A stretch of 64,000 nucleotides of DNA. It comes from Pedosphaera parvula Ellin514 (GTDB lineage Bacteria; Verrucomicrobiota; Verrucomicrobiia; Limisphaerales; Pedosphaeraceae). The position numbers and the translations under genes are program-made. The stretch spans positions 1 through 64,000 of the forward strand of contig NZ_ABOX02000035.1 of the NCBI RefSeq assembly GCF_000172555.1, written 5' to 3'. A model generated the notes under the pieces. It had not been told where the DNA came from and searched no databases. It was given only the letters and a program-made list of their open reading frames with translations. Positions 44,575-52,971 of the stretch are shown in pieces; position 1 is the first letter of the stretch, and every line of letters begins with the position of its first letter.

Positions 44575-46121
44575 AGAATGAACAGGGCGAATCCTACACA
44601 CTTTATACCCCCTCCGGGGTGCCGCGCGAGGCATTCGCCAAAATTCCCATGCCCCGCAACACCGCGCTCTTCGGCCCCACCTTCCGCGGCGAAAGGGTGA
44701 TACGCATCGGCGATGTGTTGCAAGACCCGCGCTACGGGAAGAGTGCGCCTCATCACGGCATGCCCAAGGGACATCTTCCCGTCCGCAGTTACCTCGCCGT
44801 GCCAGTTTTCTCACGCTCCGGCGAGGTCTTGGGCGGCTTGTTCTACGGCCATTCCGCCCCCAACATCTTCACCTCCGAGTCCGAGGCCACACTTCGCACC
44901 CTGGCGTCCCAGGCCGGCATGGCAGTGGACAATGCCAACCTTTACTCCACCTTGCACCGTGAACTCGCCGACCAAAAGCGTGCGCAACAATCCAGTCAAC
45001 TGCTCGCATCCATCGTTGAATCTTCCGATGATGCCATCATCAGCAAAGACCTTAACGGCATCATTACCAGTTGGAATGCCGGGGCTCAGAAGCTGTTCGG
45101 CTATACCGCGGCAGAAGCCATCGGCCAACCGATCACTATTGTCTTTCCTGCGGAACGTCTCAACGAGGAGGAGGGCATTCTGGCCCGCATTCGCAGAGGC
45201 GAACGCATTGACCATTACGAAACCATCCGCCAACACAAGGACGGCACCAGGATTGATATTTCACTCACCGCGTCTCCTATAAAGGATGCCGACGGCAGAA
45301 TCATCGGCGCTTCCAAAATTGCGCGGGATATTCGTGAACGCAGACAGGCAGAAGAAGCCCTGCAGGAGGCCAACGAAAAATTGGCCCGGGCCAATCAGGA
45401 ACTCGAAAGCCGCGTCTCAGAACGCACTGCCTCACTACAGCAAGCCTTGAGCCAGATGGAGGAATTTTCCTACAGCGTCTCTCACGATTTGCGGGCGCCC
45501 GTTCGCGCCATGCAAGGATATGCCAGGGTGCTTATGGAAGACTTTTCCGCCCAACTGGGCCAGAAGGGAACAGATTACCTCGATAGAATCATGCGCAGTG
45601 GTGTGCGCATGGATCGGCTTATCCAGGAAGTCCTGACTTTTAGCCGGCTCGCCCGGACAGAAATCGAATTAAAGCCGGTCTCCTTGGAGAAACTGCTGCC
45701 GGATATCGTTCATGCCTATCCCCAGCTCCAGCCTCCCCATGCTGAAATCATCATCAAACATCCCTTGTTAATGATGCATGGCCATGAGCCCTCGCTGACT
45801 CAGGCGATTTCCAACCTTTTGAACAATGCCGCTAAATTCGTGGCACCGGGAGTGAAACCAAAGATTCACCTCTGGACCGAACAATCGGGAGACCGGGTCC
45901 GCTTGTGGATCGAAGATAATGGCATCGGCATCAAACCAGACTATCAAGCCCGGCTTTTCGGACTGTTCCAACGCATTCACGGAGAAACCATATACGAAGG
46001 AACAGGCATCGGACTCGCCATTGTCCGCAAGGCTGCGGACCGCATGGGTGGCAAAGCGGGCTGTGTATCGGATGGCGTTTCCGGAAGCAAGTTTTGGATT
46101 GAATTAAAAGCTGTTCAATAA
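44571..46121 (+). CDS. GAF-PAS-HisKA-HATPase C-terminal half of the same histidine kinase
   Basis: 516 residues from a GTG inside the previous stop. It starts mid-GAF (YTLYTPSGVPREAFAKIPMP), followed by a PAS domain (about 142-255, very like the PAS domain of the first half, so an internal duplication), a coiled coil and the kinase. The HisKA box FSYSVSHDLRAPVRAM places the phosphorylated His at 305. The ATP domain has NLLNNAAKF, IEDNGIGI and GTGIGLAIV. No receiver domain or adjacent response regulator is present, so the partner is elsewhere, perhaps the CheY-like protein at 54.5 kb (speculative). No membrane helix is seen in either half, so it is probably cytoplasmic. Confidence 0.9.
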   Translation: MKNEQGESYTLYTPSGVPREAFAKIPMPRNTALFGPTFRGERVIRIGDVLQDPRYGKSAPHHGMPKGHLPVRSYLAVPVFSRSGEVLGGLFYGHSAPNIFTSESEATLRTLASQAGMAVDNANLYSTLHRELADQKRAQQSSQLLASIVESSDDAIISKDLNGIITSWNAGAQKLFGYTAAEAIGQPITIVFPAERLNEEEGILARIRRGERIDHYETIRQHKDGTRIDISLTASPIKDADGRIIGASKIARDIRERRQAEEALQEANEKLARANQELESRVSERTASLQQALSQMEEFSYSVSHDLRAPVRAMQGYARVLMEDFSAQLGQKGTDYLDRIMRSGVRMDRLIQEVLTFSRLARTEIELKPVSLEKLLPDIVHAYPQLQPPHAEIIIKHPLLMMHGHEPSLTQAISNLLNNAAKFVAPGVKPKIHLWTEQSGDRVRLWIEDNGIGIKPDYQARLFGLFQRIHGETIYEGTGIGLAIVRKAADRMGGKAGCVSDGVSGSKFWIELKAVQ

Positions 46122-46274
46122 CCGGAGCAGTGTCGAGACATTGGATCCTCCTAGTAGAAGAAGTCTACGAGGCTAACGCTTTTCTCATCATAACGAGCCG
46201 CGAACTTCCCATCCATTCCAAAACGCACCTCAGATTCCACTCGCTCTCCTTCAAATAATCATTAACCTTACCCC

Positions 46275-47036
46275 ATGAGTTTCGCTATCGAAACCAGGGG
46301 GTTGACTCGCCGCTTCGGCAATGTTTGCGCCGTTGACGCCTTGGACTTGCAGGTCGAACGCGGCCGCTTCTACGGCTTTCTCGGCCCTAACGGCGCTGGC
46401 AAATCCACCACCATTAAAATGCTCACCGGCCTGCTGGCTCCCACCAGCGGCGCGATTACGATACTTGGCCAGGACGTCAGCGACACTGCCAAAGCTCGCG
46501 AAGTCAAGCGTCACATCGGCGTCGTGCCCGAAAATCTGGCGCTCTTCGACAATCTTACCGCCCGCGAATATCTCACTTTCATCGGTCGCATGTATCTGCT
46601 GCCACCAACCATTGTGCGCGAACGCTCCCAGGAACTGCTCACCATGATGAACCTCGAAGGCGAAGAAAAGAAACTCACCATGGAATATTCCCATGGCATG
46701 AAAAAGAAGCTCGCTTTGGCGGCGGCACTCATCCCCAACCCCGAACTCCTTTTCCTCGACGAACCTTTTGAAGGCGTCGATGCCGTCGCCTCCCGCGTGT
46801 TGCGCGACATCCTGAAGCGAGTGGTCGAACGTGGTGCCACCGTGTTCCTGACCTCGCACGTGCTTGAAATCGTCGAAAAACTATGCACGGAAGTCGGCGT
46901 CATCGCCAAAGGCAGACTGGTCTATCAAGGCTCCATGGCCCAGGTGCGGGAAAGCGGCACGCTGGAGGAAACCTTCATCAAAGCTGTTGGCGGTGACGAA
47001 CACGAAAGTCAAAAACTAAGCTGGCTCGAGTCCTGA
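46275..47036 (+). CDS. ABC transporter ATP-binding protein
   Basis: 253 residues. Walker A is GPNGAGKST (about 39-47), the signature motif is YSHGMKKK (about 139-146), and Walker B is LLFLDEPFEGVD (about 157-168), followed by the switch His in LTSHVLE. It resembles the CcmA/DrrA-type subunits of ABC-2 exporters. The permease gene starts 5 bp after its stop. Substrate unknown. Confidence 0.93.
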   Translation: MSFAIETRGLTRRFGNVCAVDALDLQVERGRFYGFLGPNGAGKSTTIKMLTGLLAPTSGAITILGQDVSDTAKAREVKRHIGVVPENLALFDNLTAREYLTFIGRMYLLPPTIVRERSQELLTMMNLEGEEKKLTMEYSHGMKKKLALAAALIPNPELLFLDEPFEGVDAVASRVLRDILKRVVERGATVFLTSHVLEIVEKLCTEVGVIAKGRLVYQGSMAQVRESGTLEETFIKAVGGDEHESQKLSWLES

Positions 47037-47041
47037 ATCAA

Positions 47042-48793
47042 ATGAACTGGTCCCAACTCAGCACCATCATCTGGTTGCGCTGGCGCTTAAGCCGCAACCA
47101 ATTTTCTCGCGGTGGCGCCCTCAACGCGGCTCTCAAAATCCTCGGCCTGATTGCTGGCATAATCCTCTTCGTCGGCTCAGGGATAGCCGGCTTGCTGGGC
47201 GGTGCGCTTGGACTGTCCAAAGCGTCGCCGATGATCAACCTTTTCGTCTGGGACGCCATCATCGGCATGTTCATTTTTTTCTGGCTTATCGGCGTCCTCG
47301 TGGAAATTCAACGCGCTGAATCCATCGACCTTTCCCGCATCCTCCATCTACCCGTCTCTTTGCAGGGAGTATTTGTGATGAACTACATCGCCTCGCTCCT
47401 GACTCCTTCCATCATCATTTTTCTGCCAGGCGCACTCGGCATCTGTCTCGGCCTGCTCTGGGCCAAAGGCCTCACCATGCTCTGGCTCCTGCCTCTGCTA
47501 TTGACGTTTCTATTCATGTTGACGGCCCTGACCTATTGCCTCCGCGGCTGGCTCGTGACTGTCATGATCAACCCTCGCAAACGTCGCAACGTTATAGTCA
47601 TAGCCACGATGACGATCGTGCTCGTTGGCCAGGTTCCCAATCTCTACTTCAACGTCTTTATGCGCCGGGGCCACTCTCGTCACCATGCATCCAGCTCCGC
47701 GCCTACAGGCACTCCAGCTTCCTCTGCATCCAGTGACACCGGCATTCCCGGTCACCTGCCCCCCGCTTATTTATCAGCTCATAAATACGTTCCACCACTT
47801 TGGTTGCCCGGTGGCGCGATGGCATTGGCTTCCGGCGATTCCTGGCCCGCTCTCTGGGGCTCCCTTGGCGCTCTATTGCTTGGCACTGCCGGCCTCGCCC
47901 GCGCCTATCAATCCACCCTCCGCTTCTACCGTGGACAGACCAACGCTGCACCGGTAAAAGTCAAAGCCCCAACTCTGACCACCGCCAAAATCCAGAATAG
48001 TCTCCTCGAAAAACAGCTCCCCTGGTTGCCAGAAGAGGTCACTGCCCTTTTTCTCGCATTTTCCCGTTCTCTGAGTCGCGCGCCCGAAGTCAAGATGGCC
48101 CTCGTCACCAATATTGTCTTGCTTGTAGTCATCGGTGGCGGAGCGTTCTCAAACGCCACCCGCTCAATGAGTGAAAGCTTCCGCCCATTTATTGGCACCG
48201 GTGCCGTCGCCCTCACCTTCTTCGGCCTGCTCCAGCTCATGTTCAACCAGTTTGGTTGTGACCGCGAAGGTTTCCGCGCCCTGGTGCTGCTCCCGGCCTC
48301 TCGAAGCCACGTTCTGCTGGCGAAGAATCTTTCCTTTGCCCCCATGGTAGGCACGCTTGGTCTTGTTCTGCTCGTCCTGCTCACCATCCTGGCTCACCTG
48401 CCCTTGTTGGCTCTCTTCGCCTCGTGCCTGCAACTCATCTCCATGTTCCTGTTCTTGAGCGTCGCCGCCAACCTCTTTTCCATCTTCGCTCCTTATCGCA
48501 TGGCGGCCGGTTCCATGAAAGCTGCGAAACCACCGGCCAAAACTGTCCTGCTCATCATGCTGACCCAACTCTGCTTTCCTCTCCTGATGCTTCCTGCAAT
48601 CCTTCCGCCGCTCTTCGGATTTCTCTCAGAAAAGCTTGGCTGGCTCCCCGCCGGACCAATCAACGCGATGCTCTCCCTCGGGTTGCTCGCCATTGCCGCC
48701 ATGTCCTACTACTTCAGCCTCCCCGGCCTTGGACGCTATCTCGAACGCCGTGAAAAGGACATCCTTCTCATTGTCTCCCACGAAGCAGAATAA
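47042..48793 (+). CDS. ABC-2-type transporter permease
   Basis: 583 residues with about 10-12 hydrophobic segments, e.g. LGLIAGIILFVGSGIAGLLGG, LFVWDAIIGMFIFFWLIGVLV and several in the last third (LLVLLTILAHLPLLALFASC; LGLLAIAAMSYYFSLPGLG). The N-terminal RWRLSRNQ and the FDLSRILHLPVS-like segment resemble large exporter permeases in which the helices are not duplicated exactly. A Ser/Pro/His-rich loop at about 210-245 is probably outside the membrane. It pairs with the preceding ATPase; whatever it exports is not evident from neighbours. Confidence 0.88.
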   Translation: MNWSQLSTIIWLRWRLSRNQFSRGGALNAALKILGLIAGIILFVGSGIAGLLGGALGLSKASPMINLFVWDAIIGMFIFFWLIGVLVEIQRAESIDLSRILHLPVSLQGVFVMNYIASLLTPSIIIFLPGALGICLGLLWAKGLTMLWLLPLLLTFLFMLTALTYCLRGWLVTVMINPRKRRNVIVIATMTIVLVGQVPNLYFNVFMRRGHSRHHASSSAPTGTPASSASSDTGIPGHLPPAYLSAHKYVPPLWLPGGAMALASGDSWPALWGSLGALLLGTAGLARAYQSTLRFYRGQTNAAPVKVKAPTLTTAKIQNSLLEKQLPWLPEEVTALFLAFSRSLSRAPEVKMALVTNIVLLVVIGGGAFSNATRSMSESFRPFIGTGAVALTFFGLLQLMFNQFGCDREGFRALVLLPASRSHVLLAKNLSFAPMVGTLGLVLLVLLTILAHLPLLALFASCLQLISMFLFLSVAANLFSIFAPYRMAAGSMKAAKPPAKTVLLIMLTQLCFPLLMLPAILPPLFGFLSEKLGWLPAGPINAMLSLGLLAIAAMSYYFSLPGLGRYLERREKDILLIVSHEAE

Positions 48794-48844
48794 TACCTTT
48801 CCGCACCGGTAAACGTCCGTCAGCCGACGGCCCCGCGCTGGGCG

Positions 48845-49210
48845 TCAGCCATACATTCTCCGTATCTCGATCTTCCGCTCAGTACATACCTTCTCCAACT
48901 CACCCAAACCCGGCTCGGGTAAAATTAAAAACGCATCCTTGTAATTGTTCCAATAAACCGGATGAGGAGCTTCATCTCCATGCGGCACAAACCACGTCTC
49001 CCGTCCCCTGCTCGTCAAACGCCGCACCACGCACGCATCCATTTCCAGTTCCCCTTTAAGCACATCCAAACTCACCACCCGTCCTTCTGCCTGCAGTTTC
49101 CCCAACCATCCCTTCTTCCCGCTCGTCCTGCGCACCAAATAGGAAATACAAGTTCCCGCACACGCCATACTCCACACAGCACACACTCCGATGATAATTG
49201 CATCAACCAT
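48845..49210 (-). CDS. Small single-pass membrane protein of unknown function
   Basis: 121 residues from the ATG at 49210; a longer frame to 49261 exists but reads through the preceding ORF. One N-terminal helix (AIIIGVCAVWSMACAGTCISYL) is followed by a soluble basic/acidic domain with TWFVPHGDEAPHPVYWNNYKDAF. The ATG overlaps the stop of the truncated methyltransferase by 8 bp (ATGGTTGA), so they may be translated together. I do not recognise the family. Confidence 0.55.
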   Translation of the reverse strand: MVDAIIIGVCAVWSMACAGTCISYLVRRTSGKKGWLGKLQAEGRVVSLDVLKGELEMDACVVRRLTSRGRETWFVPHGDEAPHPVYWNNYKDAFLILPEPGLGELEKVCTERKIEIRRMYG

Positions 49211-49574
49211 ACCCAAGGTTGTATCCCAGCCAATGCCCCCTGCCAACGAACAATTGGCCATGGTTATCTCTCAGCATTTGCCACAACTTAGAAGGGTTGT
49301 TGTAGTCCGGCTTTGGACTGGGTGGCAGCGTGGCCTTTGCCTCCTCGAACTGCTCAAACCTATCCTTGAATGCCTCGGCGGTGCCCGACCCGCATTGTGG
49401 GTCAATGATGGTGGCGGGTGATGTGCTGTGCAGGTGCGTGACGCAGTAGTCGCGCAGGTGATTTGGAGTGAAGTATTGTTGCTGACCGGCGAGTGTTGCC
49501 CACTCAGCAGAACTCTCAGTGCCAATAACTTCTTCGATGTTATCTAATGCGATAGTGCTTCTTGCTTGTTTCAT
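49203..49574 (-). pseudogene. N-terminal fragment of a SAM-dependent DNA-methyltransferase-like protein
   Basis: 123 residues from the ATG at 49574. WATLAGQQQYFTPNHLRDYC and TIIDPQCGSG resemble the N-terminal QYFTP...(V)LDP.CG.G motif-I region of N6-adenine/N4-cytosine DNA methyltransferases. A catalytic (N/D)PP(Y/F) motif and all later parts are absent: after about residue 75 the sequence drifts and stops. It is a truncated gene, or a small protein that kept only the SAM-binding start. A terminator-like hairpin lies just upstream of the ATG, which would also reduce expression. Confidence 0.5.
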
Positions 49575-49580
49575 GGTAAT

Positions 49581-49611
49581 AAAAAAGCCGCCATGCTTTT
49601 GGCACGGAGGC
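49581..49611 (-). terminator. Intrinsic-terminator-like hairpin on the minus strand
   Basis: On the minus strand: GCCTCCGTGC-CAAAA-GCATGGCGGC followed by TTTTTT. Eight Watson-Crick pairs, one G-U and one mismatch. It lies immediately upstream of the methyltransferase-fragment ATG, so it would end or attenuate transcripts entering from the right. Confidence 0.65.
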
Positions 49612-49692
49612 TCGGTCAATTTGTGGTTGTGAAATTTACGGTTTCACGGTTATGGCTACAGGTAGGTGACGAATCCTGAGGATTTTGGCGTT

Positions 49693-49718
49693 GATATACA
49701 ATCGGCTGTTCGTATATC
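49693..49718 (+). promoter_or_regulatory. Inverted repeat upstream of the YceK-like gene
   Basis: GATATAC and GTATATC (perfect, 12-base centre) about 21 bp before the ATG; operator-like position. Confidence 0.4.
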
Positions 49719-49739
49719 CATTGTTCGACATTACGTACT

Positions 49740-50099
49740 ATGAAAAAAACGGCTATATTTCTTCTTATTCCATTGATGCTATTCTCTTCGGGCTGTGGAA
49801 CATTTTCTACTCAGTTCACCTCCGAGAAAGATCGTCGGGCTGAGAGTCCCCACGCGGTCACTATGCACCAGGTCTATAGCGGAACATCCGCCGATTTAAT
49901 ATACGCAAAGGATTTGGTGAACGGAGGGACTGGGATGGACGCGGCTGGACGCGGCTTTGAATTGATTATCGTTCCGATTTTCTTGGCATTTGATACCCCT
50001 CTATCGGTCGTAATGGATACTGTGTTTTTGCCCATGACTGTGCCAAAGCAGTTTATACATGGAGACATGACATTGGTGAATCCATTGGAGAATCACTAG
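49740..50099 (+). CDS. YceK/DUF1375-type lipoprotein
   Basis: 119 residues. The signal sequence ends in the lipobox SSGC, so Cys20 should be lipidated. YSGTSADLIYAKDL and FDTPLSVVMDTVFLPMTVP match the conserved (Y.GT..D) and (D(T/L)PLS...DT..LP) segments of the YceK/YidQ family, small outer-membrane-associated lipoproteins of unclear role. It is the first gene of a row of small plus-strand genes. A 7-bp dyad precedes it and another (50092-50107) covers its stop. Confidence 0.75.
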   Translation: MKKTAIFLLIPLMLFSSGCGTFSTQFTSEKDRRAESPHAVTMHQVYSGTSADLIYAKDLVNGGTGMDAAGRGFELIIVPIFLAFDTPLSVVMDTVFLPMTVPKQFIHGDMTLVNPLENH

Positions 50100-50107
50100 A
50101 TAGTGAT
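50092..50107 (+). terminator. Palindrome over the YceK-like stop codon
   Basis: ATCACTA-GA-TAGTGAT, a perfect 7-bp dyad covering the TAG stop. There is no long U-run; its function as terminator or operator is open. Confidence 0.35.
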
Positions 50108-50133
50108 ATTCGTATGACAAGTAACACGAATCC

Positions 50134-50233
50134 ACCTAACAAGATGCTGAAGCCAACTTGGGTTGGCGTTCTCAGTTCCGCTGTCGCGGCTCACGCCCCA
50201 GTTCCGGCTTGGCTCAGTTCTCGGTCGTTAGCC
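50134..50233. other. attC-like recombination site candidate
   Basis: About 100 bp opening with CCTAACAAG and ending with CGTTAGCC, i.e. RYYYAAC/GTTRRRY-type core sites in inverted orientation. Between them CTGAAGCCAA on the left is near-complementary to TTGGCTCAG on the right, and internal hairpins (GCCAAC-TTGG-GTTGGC; CCGC-TGTC-GCGG) occur. This is the general plan of an integron attC site; no integrase gene is in the window. Confidence 0.45.
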
Positions 50234-50262
50234 TGAAGCACCCCTTGCGTGCCATCATTTAC

Positions 50263-50427
50263 ATGCTAGCCGGAGCATTCTTTGCCGTGAGTGCTTTTCC
50301 CGAACTACGAAGAGGCAGTCGCCTGCGTTCGCGCATTTCAGATAAAGATATTTGGGTTTGGCGAGCAGTGTTCTTGGCGATCGCTTGTTTCTTCTTTGTG
50401 CGAGGTGTGATTGCACTTTGGCCCTAA
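50263..50427 (+). CDS. Small two-helix membrane protein
   Basis: 54 residues from the ATG at 50263. Upstream-extended versions would read into the attC-like element and are not favoured. A first hydrophobic segment (MLAGAFFAVSAF) is followed by a basic loop and a second helix (VFLAIACFFFVRGVIAL). No ribosome site is obvious. No family recognised. Confidence 0.45.
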   Translation: MLAGAFFAVSAFPELRRGSRLRSRISDKDIWVWRAVFLAIACFFFVRGVIALWP

Positions 50428-50439
50428 TATTACAGATTT

Positions 50440-50898
50440 ATGACATCGCCAACGTACCTTGAACTCATCAAATCGAAGCTTTATCCCAACATGTATCCGA
50501 AGCTGATTGAGGCAGATGAGGCCCATATCATCCTCCGCGATGGTCGTTATCTCTTTTGCTGTTTGCCTTTGGAGCAGGTGGACCTGAACGACACGCACAA
50601 TAAGGCAATCAAAGCGCAGCTCGCAAAGACATTCAAGGCATTCCCCGTCATCAGAGAATTCGGTTTGTTCCTTCATATTTACGGTCCTGTGGCTCGCTGG
50701 AAGGAGGTATCGAAAATGATAACGGTAGACAAGACCGCCCTACGGCCCATTATCGTGCAGAACGTCAACTTCATTGATCCAGAGACAGGAGATGTTTTCA
50801 ACAATCGCACGGCTTGGGGGCCAGTGAAGTTTGGCTTTTGCGGCAAAGTGATTGAGACGATTGAGGCTGTAGCCAATGAACTCAAGAGTCGAGGCTAA
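50440..50898 (+). CDS. Hypothetical protein
   Basis: 152 residues of balanced composition, apparently soluble. Segments such as AHIILRDGRYLFCCLPLEQ and TVDKTALRPIIVQNVNFIDPETGDVFNN look like a compact alpha/beta fold. No recognised family. The stop codon lies within a GGCTAACC core similar to an attC end, as expected for a gene cassette. It starts 12 bp after the preceding small gene. Confidence 0.65.
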   Translation: MTSPTYLELIKSKLYPNMYPKLIEADEAHIILRDGRYLFCCLPLEQVDLNDTHNKAIKAQLAKTFKAFPVIREFGLFLHIYGPVARWKEVSKMITVDKTALRPIIVQNVNFIDPETGDVFNNRTAWGPVKFGFCGKVIETIEAVANELKSRG

Positions 50899-50924
50899 CC
50901 ATGCGCTGCATCACCATCGCTCCC
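50893..50924. repeat. Core-site-like repeat, copy 1
   Basis: GGCTAACCATGCGCTGC begins in the preceding stop codon. A matching GGCTGACCATGCGCTGCGGC begins in the stop codon of the gene ending at 51773. Confidence 0.45.
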
Positions 50925-51164
50925 ATGAAAACATCTCTGTTAACAACTTTAATTCTTTTCACATCGATTTTAGCCTTTGCGGTTACCAACCCTGGGACAA
51001 GTAAGTTGATTGGCCATTGGCACAACGTGAATGGAAATCGACGAGCCTGTGTGAAAACTCCTCCACAGGGGGAGCGTAGCACACCTTGCGGCAACCTCCC
51101 GCCGCCGCGTATGAGGCACCCAAAGTTTCAATCGACGAACCATGGGGTATATATTAATTATTAG
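50925..51164 (+). CDS. Small secreted protein, probably truncated
   Basis: 79 codons from ATG 50925. A convincing signal peptide (TTLILFTSILAFA) and a short start of a mature domain (GTSKLIGHWHNVNGN) suggest a secreted protein. The rest (after about residue 32) is basic, proline-rich and unlike a folded domain. The gene has probably lost its original 3' part. Function unknown. Confidence 0.35.
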   Translation: MKTSLLTTLILFTSILAFAVTNPGTSKLIGHWHNVNGNRRACVKTPPQGERSTPCGNLPPPRMRHPKFQSTNHGVYINY

Positions 51165-51179
51165 CCTGCATTGCCACCC

Positions 51180-51773
51180 GTGAGCGGTTACATCATTTAT
51201 TTTGTTGGCGGACTCTTCATCCTCCTTTGCGCGAGTATTATGTGGGCACAGATAGACCACTTTGTAGACCAACTTACCGGCAGCACTCGCATTCGGTGGT
51301 ATCGCCGCCTGTTCTGGAGACAGACGGTTGAGGATTTGATGGCCGAGTTGCAGGCAGGCAAGCGGACAGAGATTAGCGGGGAGGAGGTTGAGTTGGCGAA
51401 GGCGTATCAGAGGCGACGGATGGCGTCAGACATTAGGTTTCCCAAGGCCGGAGAGATTTATGAGGCGATTGGAGATTTCGAGGTTCATTACATGACGGCG
51501 CATTGTGCGCCATTCACTGGTGGCGGGAGGTCTATTTTGCCGAAGGGTGAGCGTGTTCGTGTTTGCGAGCCTTCCAATCCAGAGCCGCTTTGCGTTTATT
51601 GTGACCCGCTCAGCTATGAGGCATTGCATGAGCGCATTGTTTCTGCTGAGGAGCGTGCTCACGAGCGATACGAGGGCTACTACTTTAACATTGATACCGT
51701 GGACTTGAATCGGTTCTTTAGGTTTGTTGAGAGTTCAAAAACAGATGAAGAGACCAACAAACATGCAGGCTGA
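51180..51773 (+). CDS. Single-pass membrane protein of unknown function
   Basis: 197 residues from GTG 51180 (a TTG at 51171 is the alternative). An N-terminal helix (YIIYFVGGLFILLCASIMW) is followed by a charged region and a conserved-looking domain (AGEIYEAIGDFEVHYMTAHC, APFTGGGRSILPKGERVRVC). The PFTGGG-x-x-LPKGE segment is something I associate with small orphan proteins in this and related phyla, without known function. The stop lies within a GGCTGACC core (see repeat at 51768). Confidence 0.6.
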   Translation: MSGYIIYFVGGLFILLCASIMWAQIDHFVDQLTGSTRIRWYRRLFWRQTVEDLMAELQAGKRTEISGEEVELAKAYQRRRMASDIRFPKAGEIYEAIGDFEVHYMTAHCAPFTGGGRSILPKGERVRVCEPSNPEPLCVYCDPLSYEALHERIVSAEERAHERYEGYYFNIDTVDLNRFFRFVESSKTDEETNKHAG

Positions 51774-51843
51774 CCATGCGCTGCGGCGAACCCGGCCATC
51801 GCGCTCCGGTCGCAATCACAATAGGAGCAACGGTCTGATGCCC
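51768..51843. other. Core-site-like repeat, copy 2 (attC-like)
   Basis: GGCTGACCATGCGCTGCGGC, then a GC-rich stretch with CGAACCCGGCCATCGCGC and finally GGTCTGATGCCC. The left end matches 50893-50910. The whole could be a second attC-like element after the gene ending at 51773. Confidence 0.4.
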
Positions 51844-52102
51844 ACACCGAACTGCGGGTGAGTGAGTTGACTATATCATCTTGAATTTCCCTTCCTTGTT
51901 GTGGTGTTGAAACATGGTGCAGCCCAGGCTGGGCAGACCAAAATTATCTTGAGTTCGGCCCAGGGTATGACTGAAGTTTTGCTTTCATATACGGCTGGTT
52001 CCTATATTAGAGACGTATAAACTACTTCCACAAACCGTTAAATTAAATGTTTCAATATACGAAGCGCCGGTGGGCTATTAATTGTTGGCCGGAGCAATCC
52101 AT
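51844..52102. other. AT-richer intergenic region
   Basis: No gene seen. The right part (CATATACGG...AGACGTATAAAC...AATATACG) is AT-rich and may hold the promoter of the next gene, whose GGAG ribosome site is at 52091-52094. Confidence 0.45.
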
Positions 52103-52525
52103 ATGAATAAATTACCCATATGTATCCTGGTGACAGCTCTTGTTTCGCAGTCTGCGCTGGCGATTTCTCAAGCCGATACGGAGGAACGAAACGACATTCG
52201 GTATGCGAAGAACGAGCAGGCACCACTCGAAGGAATGCTTGAGCATTATTTCGAGGATGGACGGATTTGGGAGATTTATTACTACAAGCAGGGAAAAATG
52301 AATGGGGAAGGAATAGTATTTAACCGATCAGGGCACCTGGCATCGCGGGCAAACTACCGTAATGGGAAGATTCATGGCAAATCCACCCATTGGACCGATG
52401 CAGGACTGAAACAATGGGAGCAATTTTACAGCGACGGCGAACTCCTCGAGACAGTCTTTTTTGACCCGGCAGGCAAGGTCACTAAACGAGAAGTCCAGCA
52501 TGCAACAGAAAAACCTAAGAAATGA
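52103..52525 (+). CDS. Secreted MORN-repeat (YwqK-type) protein
   Basis: 140 residues from ATG 52103, with GGAG 8 bp upstream. A signal peptide ends near QSALA. Then come three to four MORN-variant repeats of about 22 residues: LEHYFEDGRIWEIYYYKQGKM, GEGIVFNRSGHLASRANYRNG, KSTHWTDAGLKQWEQFYSDGE. MORN proteins of this type are often called YwqK-family antitoxins in databases, but with a signal peptide and no toxin beside it that label should not be taken as function. Confidence 0.75.
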   Translation: MNKLPICILVTALVSQSALAISQADTEERNDIRYAKNEQAPLEGMLEHYFEDGRIWEIYYYKQGKMNGEGIVFNRSGHLASRANYRNGKIHGKSTHWTDAGLKQWEQFYSDGELLETVFFDPAGKVTKREVQHATEKPKK

Positions 52526-52615
52526 TGTCGGCCCCTCATGCAAGCCGAGCGTCGTCGGTGACTGTCCGGCCATACAGCTCACCGTCACAGGTGAATGCTG
52601 TCTTCATCAATCTGC

Positions 52616-52801
52616 TCACAACATCTCCTTTGCTTCGATCAGCTCGTATTTTTCCTTTACCCTGTCCAGATATTCCAGCGGCGTGTCGCCGTCTTCCCAT
52701 GCCGACTTGAACCTATCTTCATCGCCAACGTCATTCAGTTCCAGACCGAACTGAGCCTTGGCTGAAAGTCCCAGCTCTGTCTTCCATTCGCGGAAGGTCA
52801 T
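52616..52801 (-). CDS. Small acidic hypothetical protein
   Basis: 61 residues (MTFREWKTELGLSAKA...TPLEYLDRVKEKYELIEAK), helical, acidic. It starts 5 bp after the stop of another small minus-strand ORF (52807-52935), so the pair may form a mini-operon of phage- or plasmid-like style. No recognised family. Confidence 0.45.
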   Translation of the reverse strand: MTFREWKTELGLSAKAQFGLELNDVGDEDRFKSAWEDGDTPLEYLDRVKEKYELIEAKEML

Positions 52802-52806
52802 GCCAG

Positions 52807-52935
52807 TTACCTCATCCTTTCTTCGTCAAGCACGGCGTTCATGCGCTCAACCATTCCCTTCAATGTTTCCATCAGCTCGTAAGGGTTGTGTGCATCCCTG
52901 ACTGCGTTGCGGGTATCACCCGCTTCCGCCGTCAC
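52807..52935 (-). CDS. Very small hypothetical protein
   Basis: 42 residues from a GTG directly preceded by GAGAGAGG. The helical sequence (NPYELMETLKGMVERMNAVLDEE) reads like a coiled-coil or a small accessory protein. It is followed after 5 bp by the 61-residue ORF. Confidence 0.35.
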   Translation of the reverse strand: MTAEAGDTRNAVRDAHNPYELMETLKGMVERMNAVLDEERMR

Positions 52936-52971
52936 CCTCTCTCGGTTACGGGCCGGCTAGCAGGCAGCAGC

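Noticed and set aside
52103-52525. Toxin-antitoxin system involving the MORN (YwqK-type) protein
   Set aside because: No toxin gene is adjacent and the protein has a signal peptide, which does not fit a cytoplasmic antitoxin.
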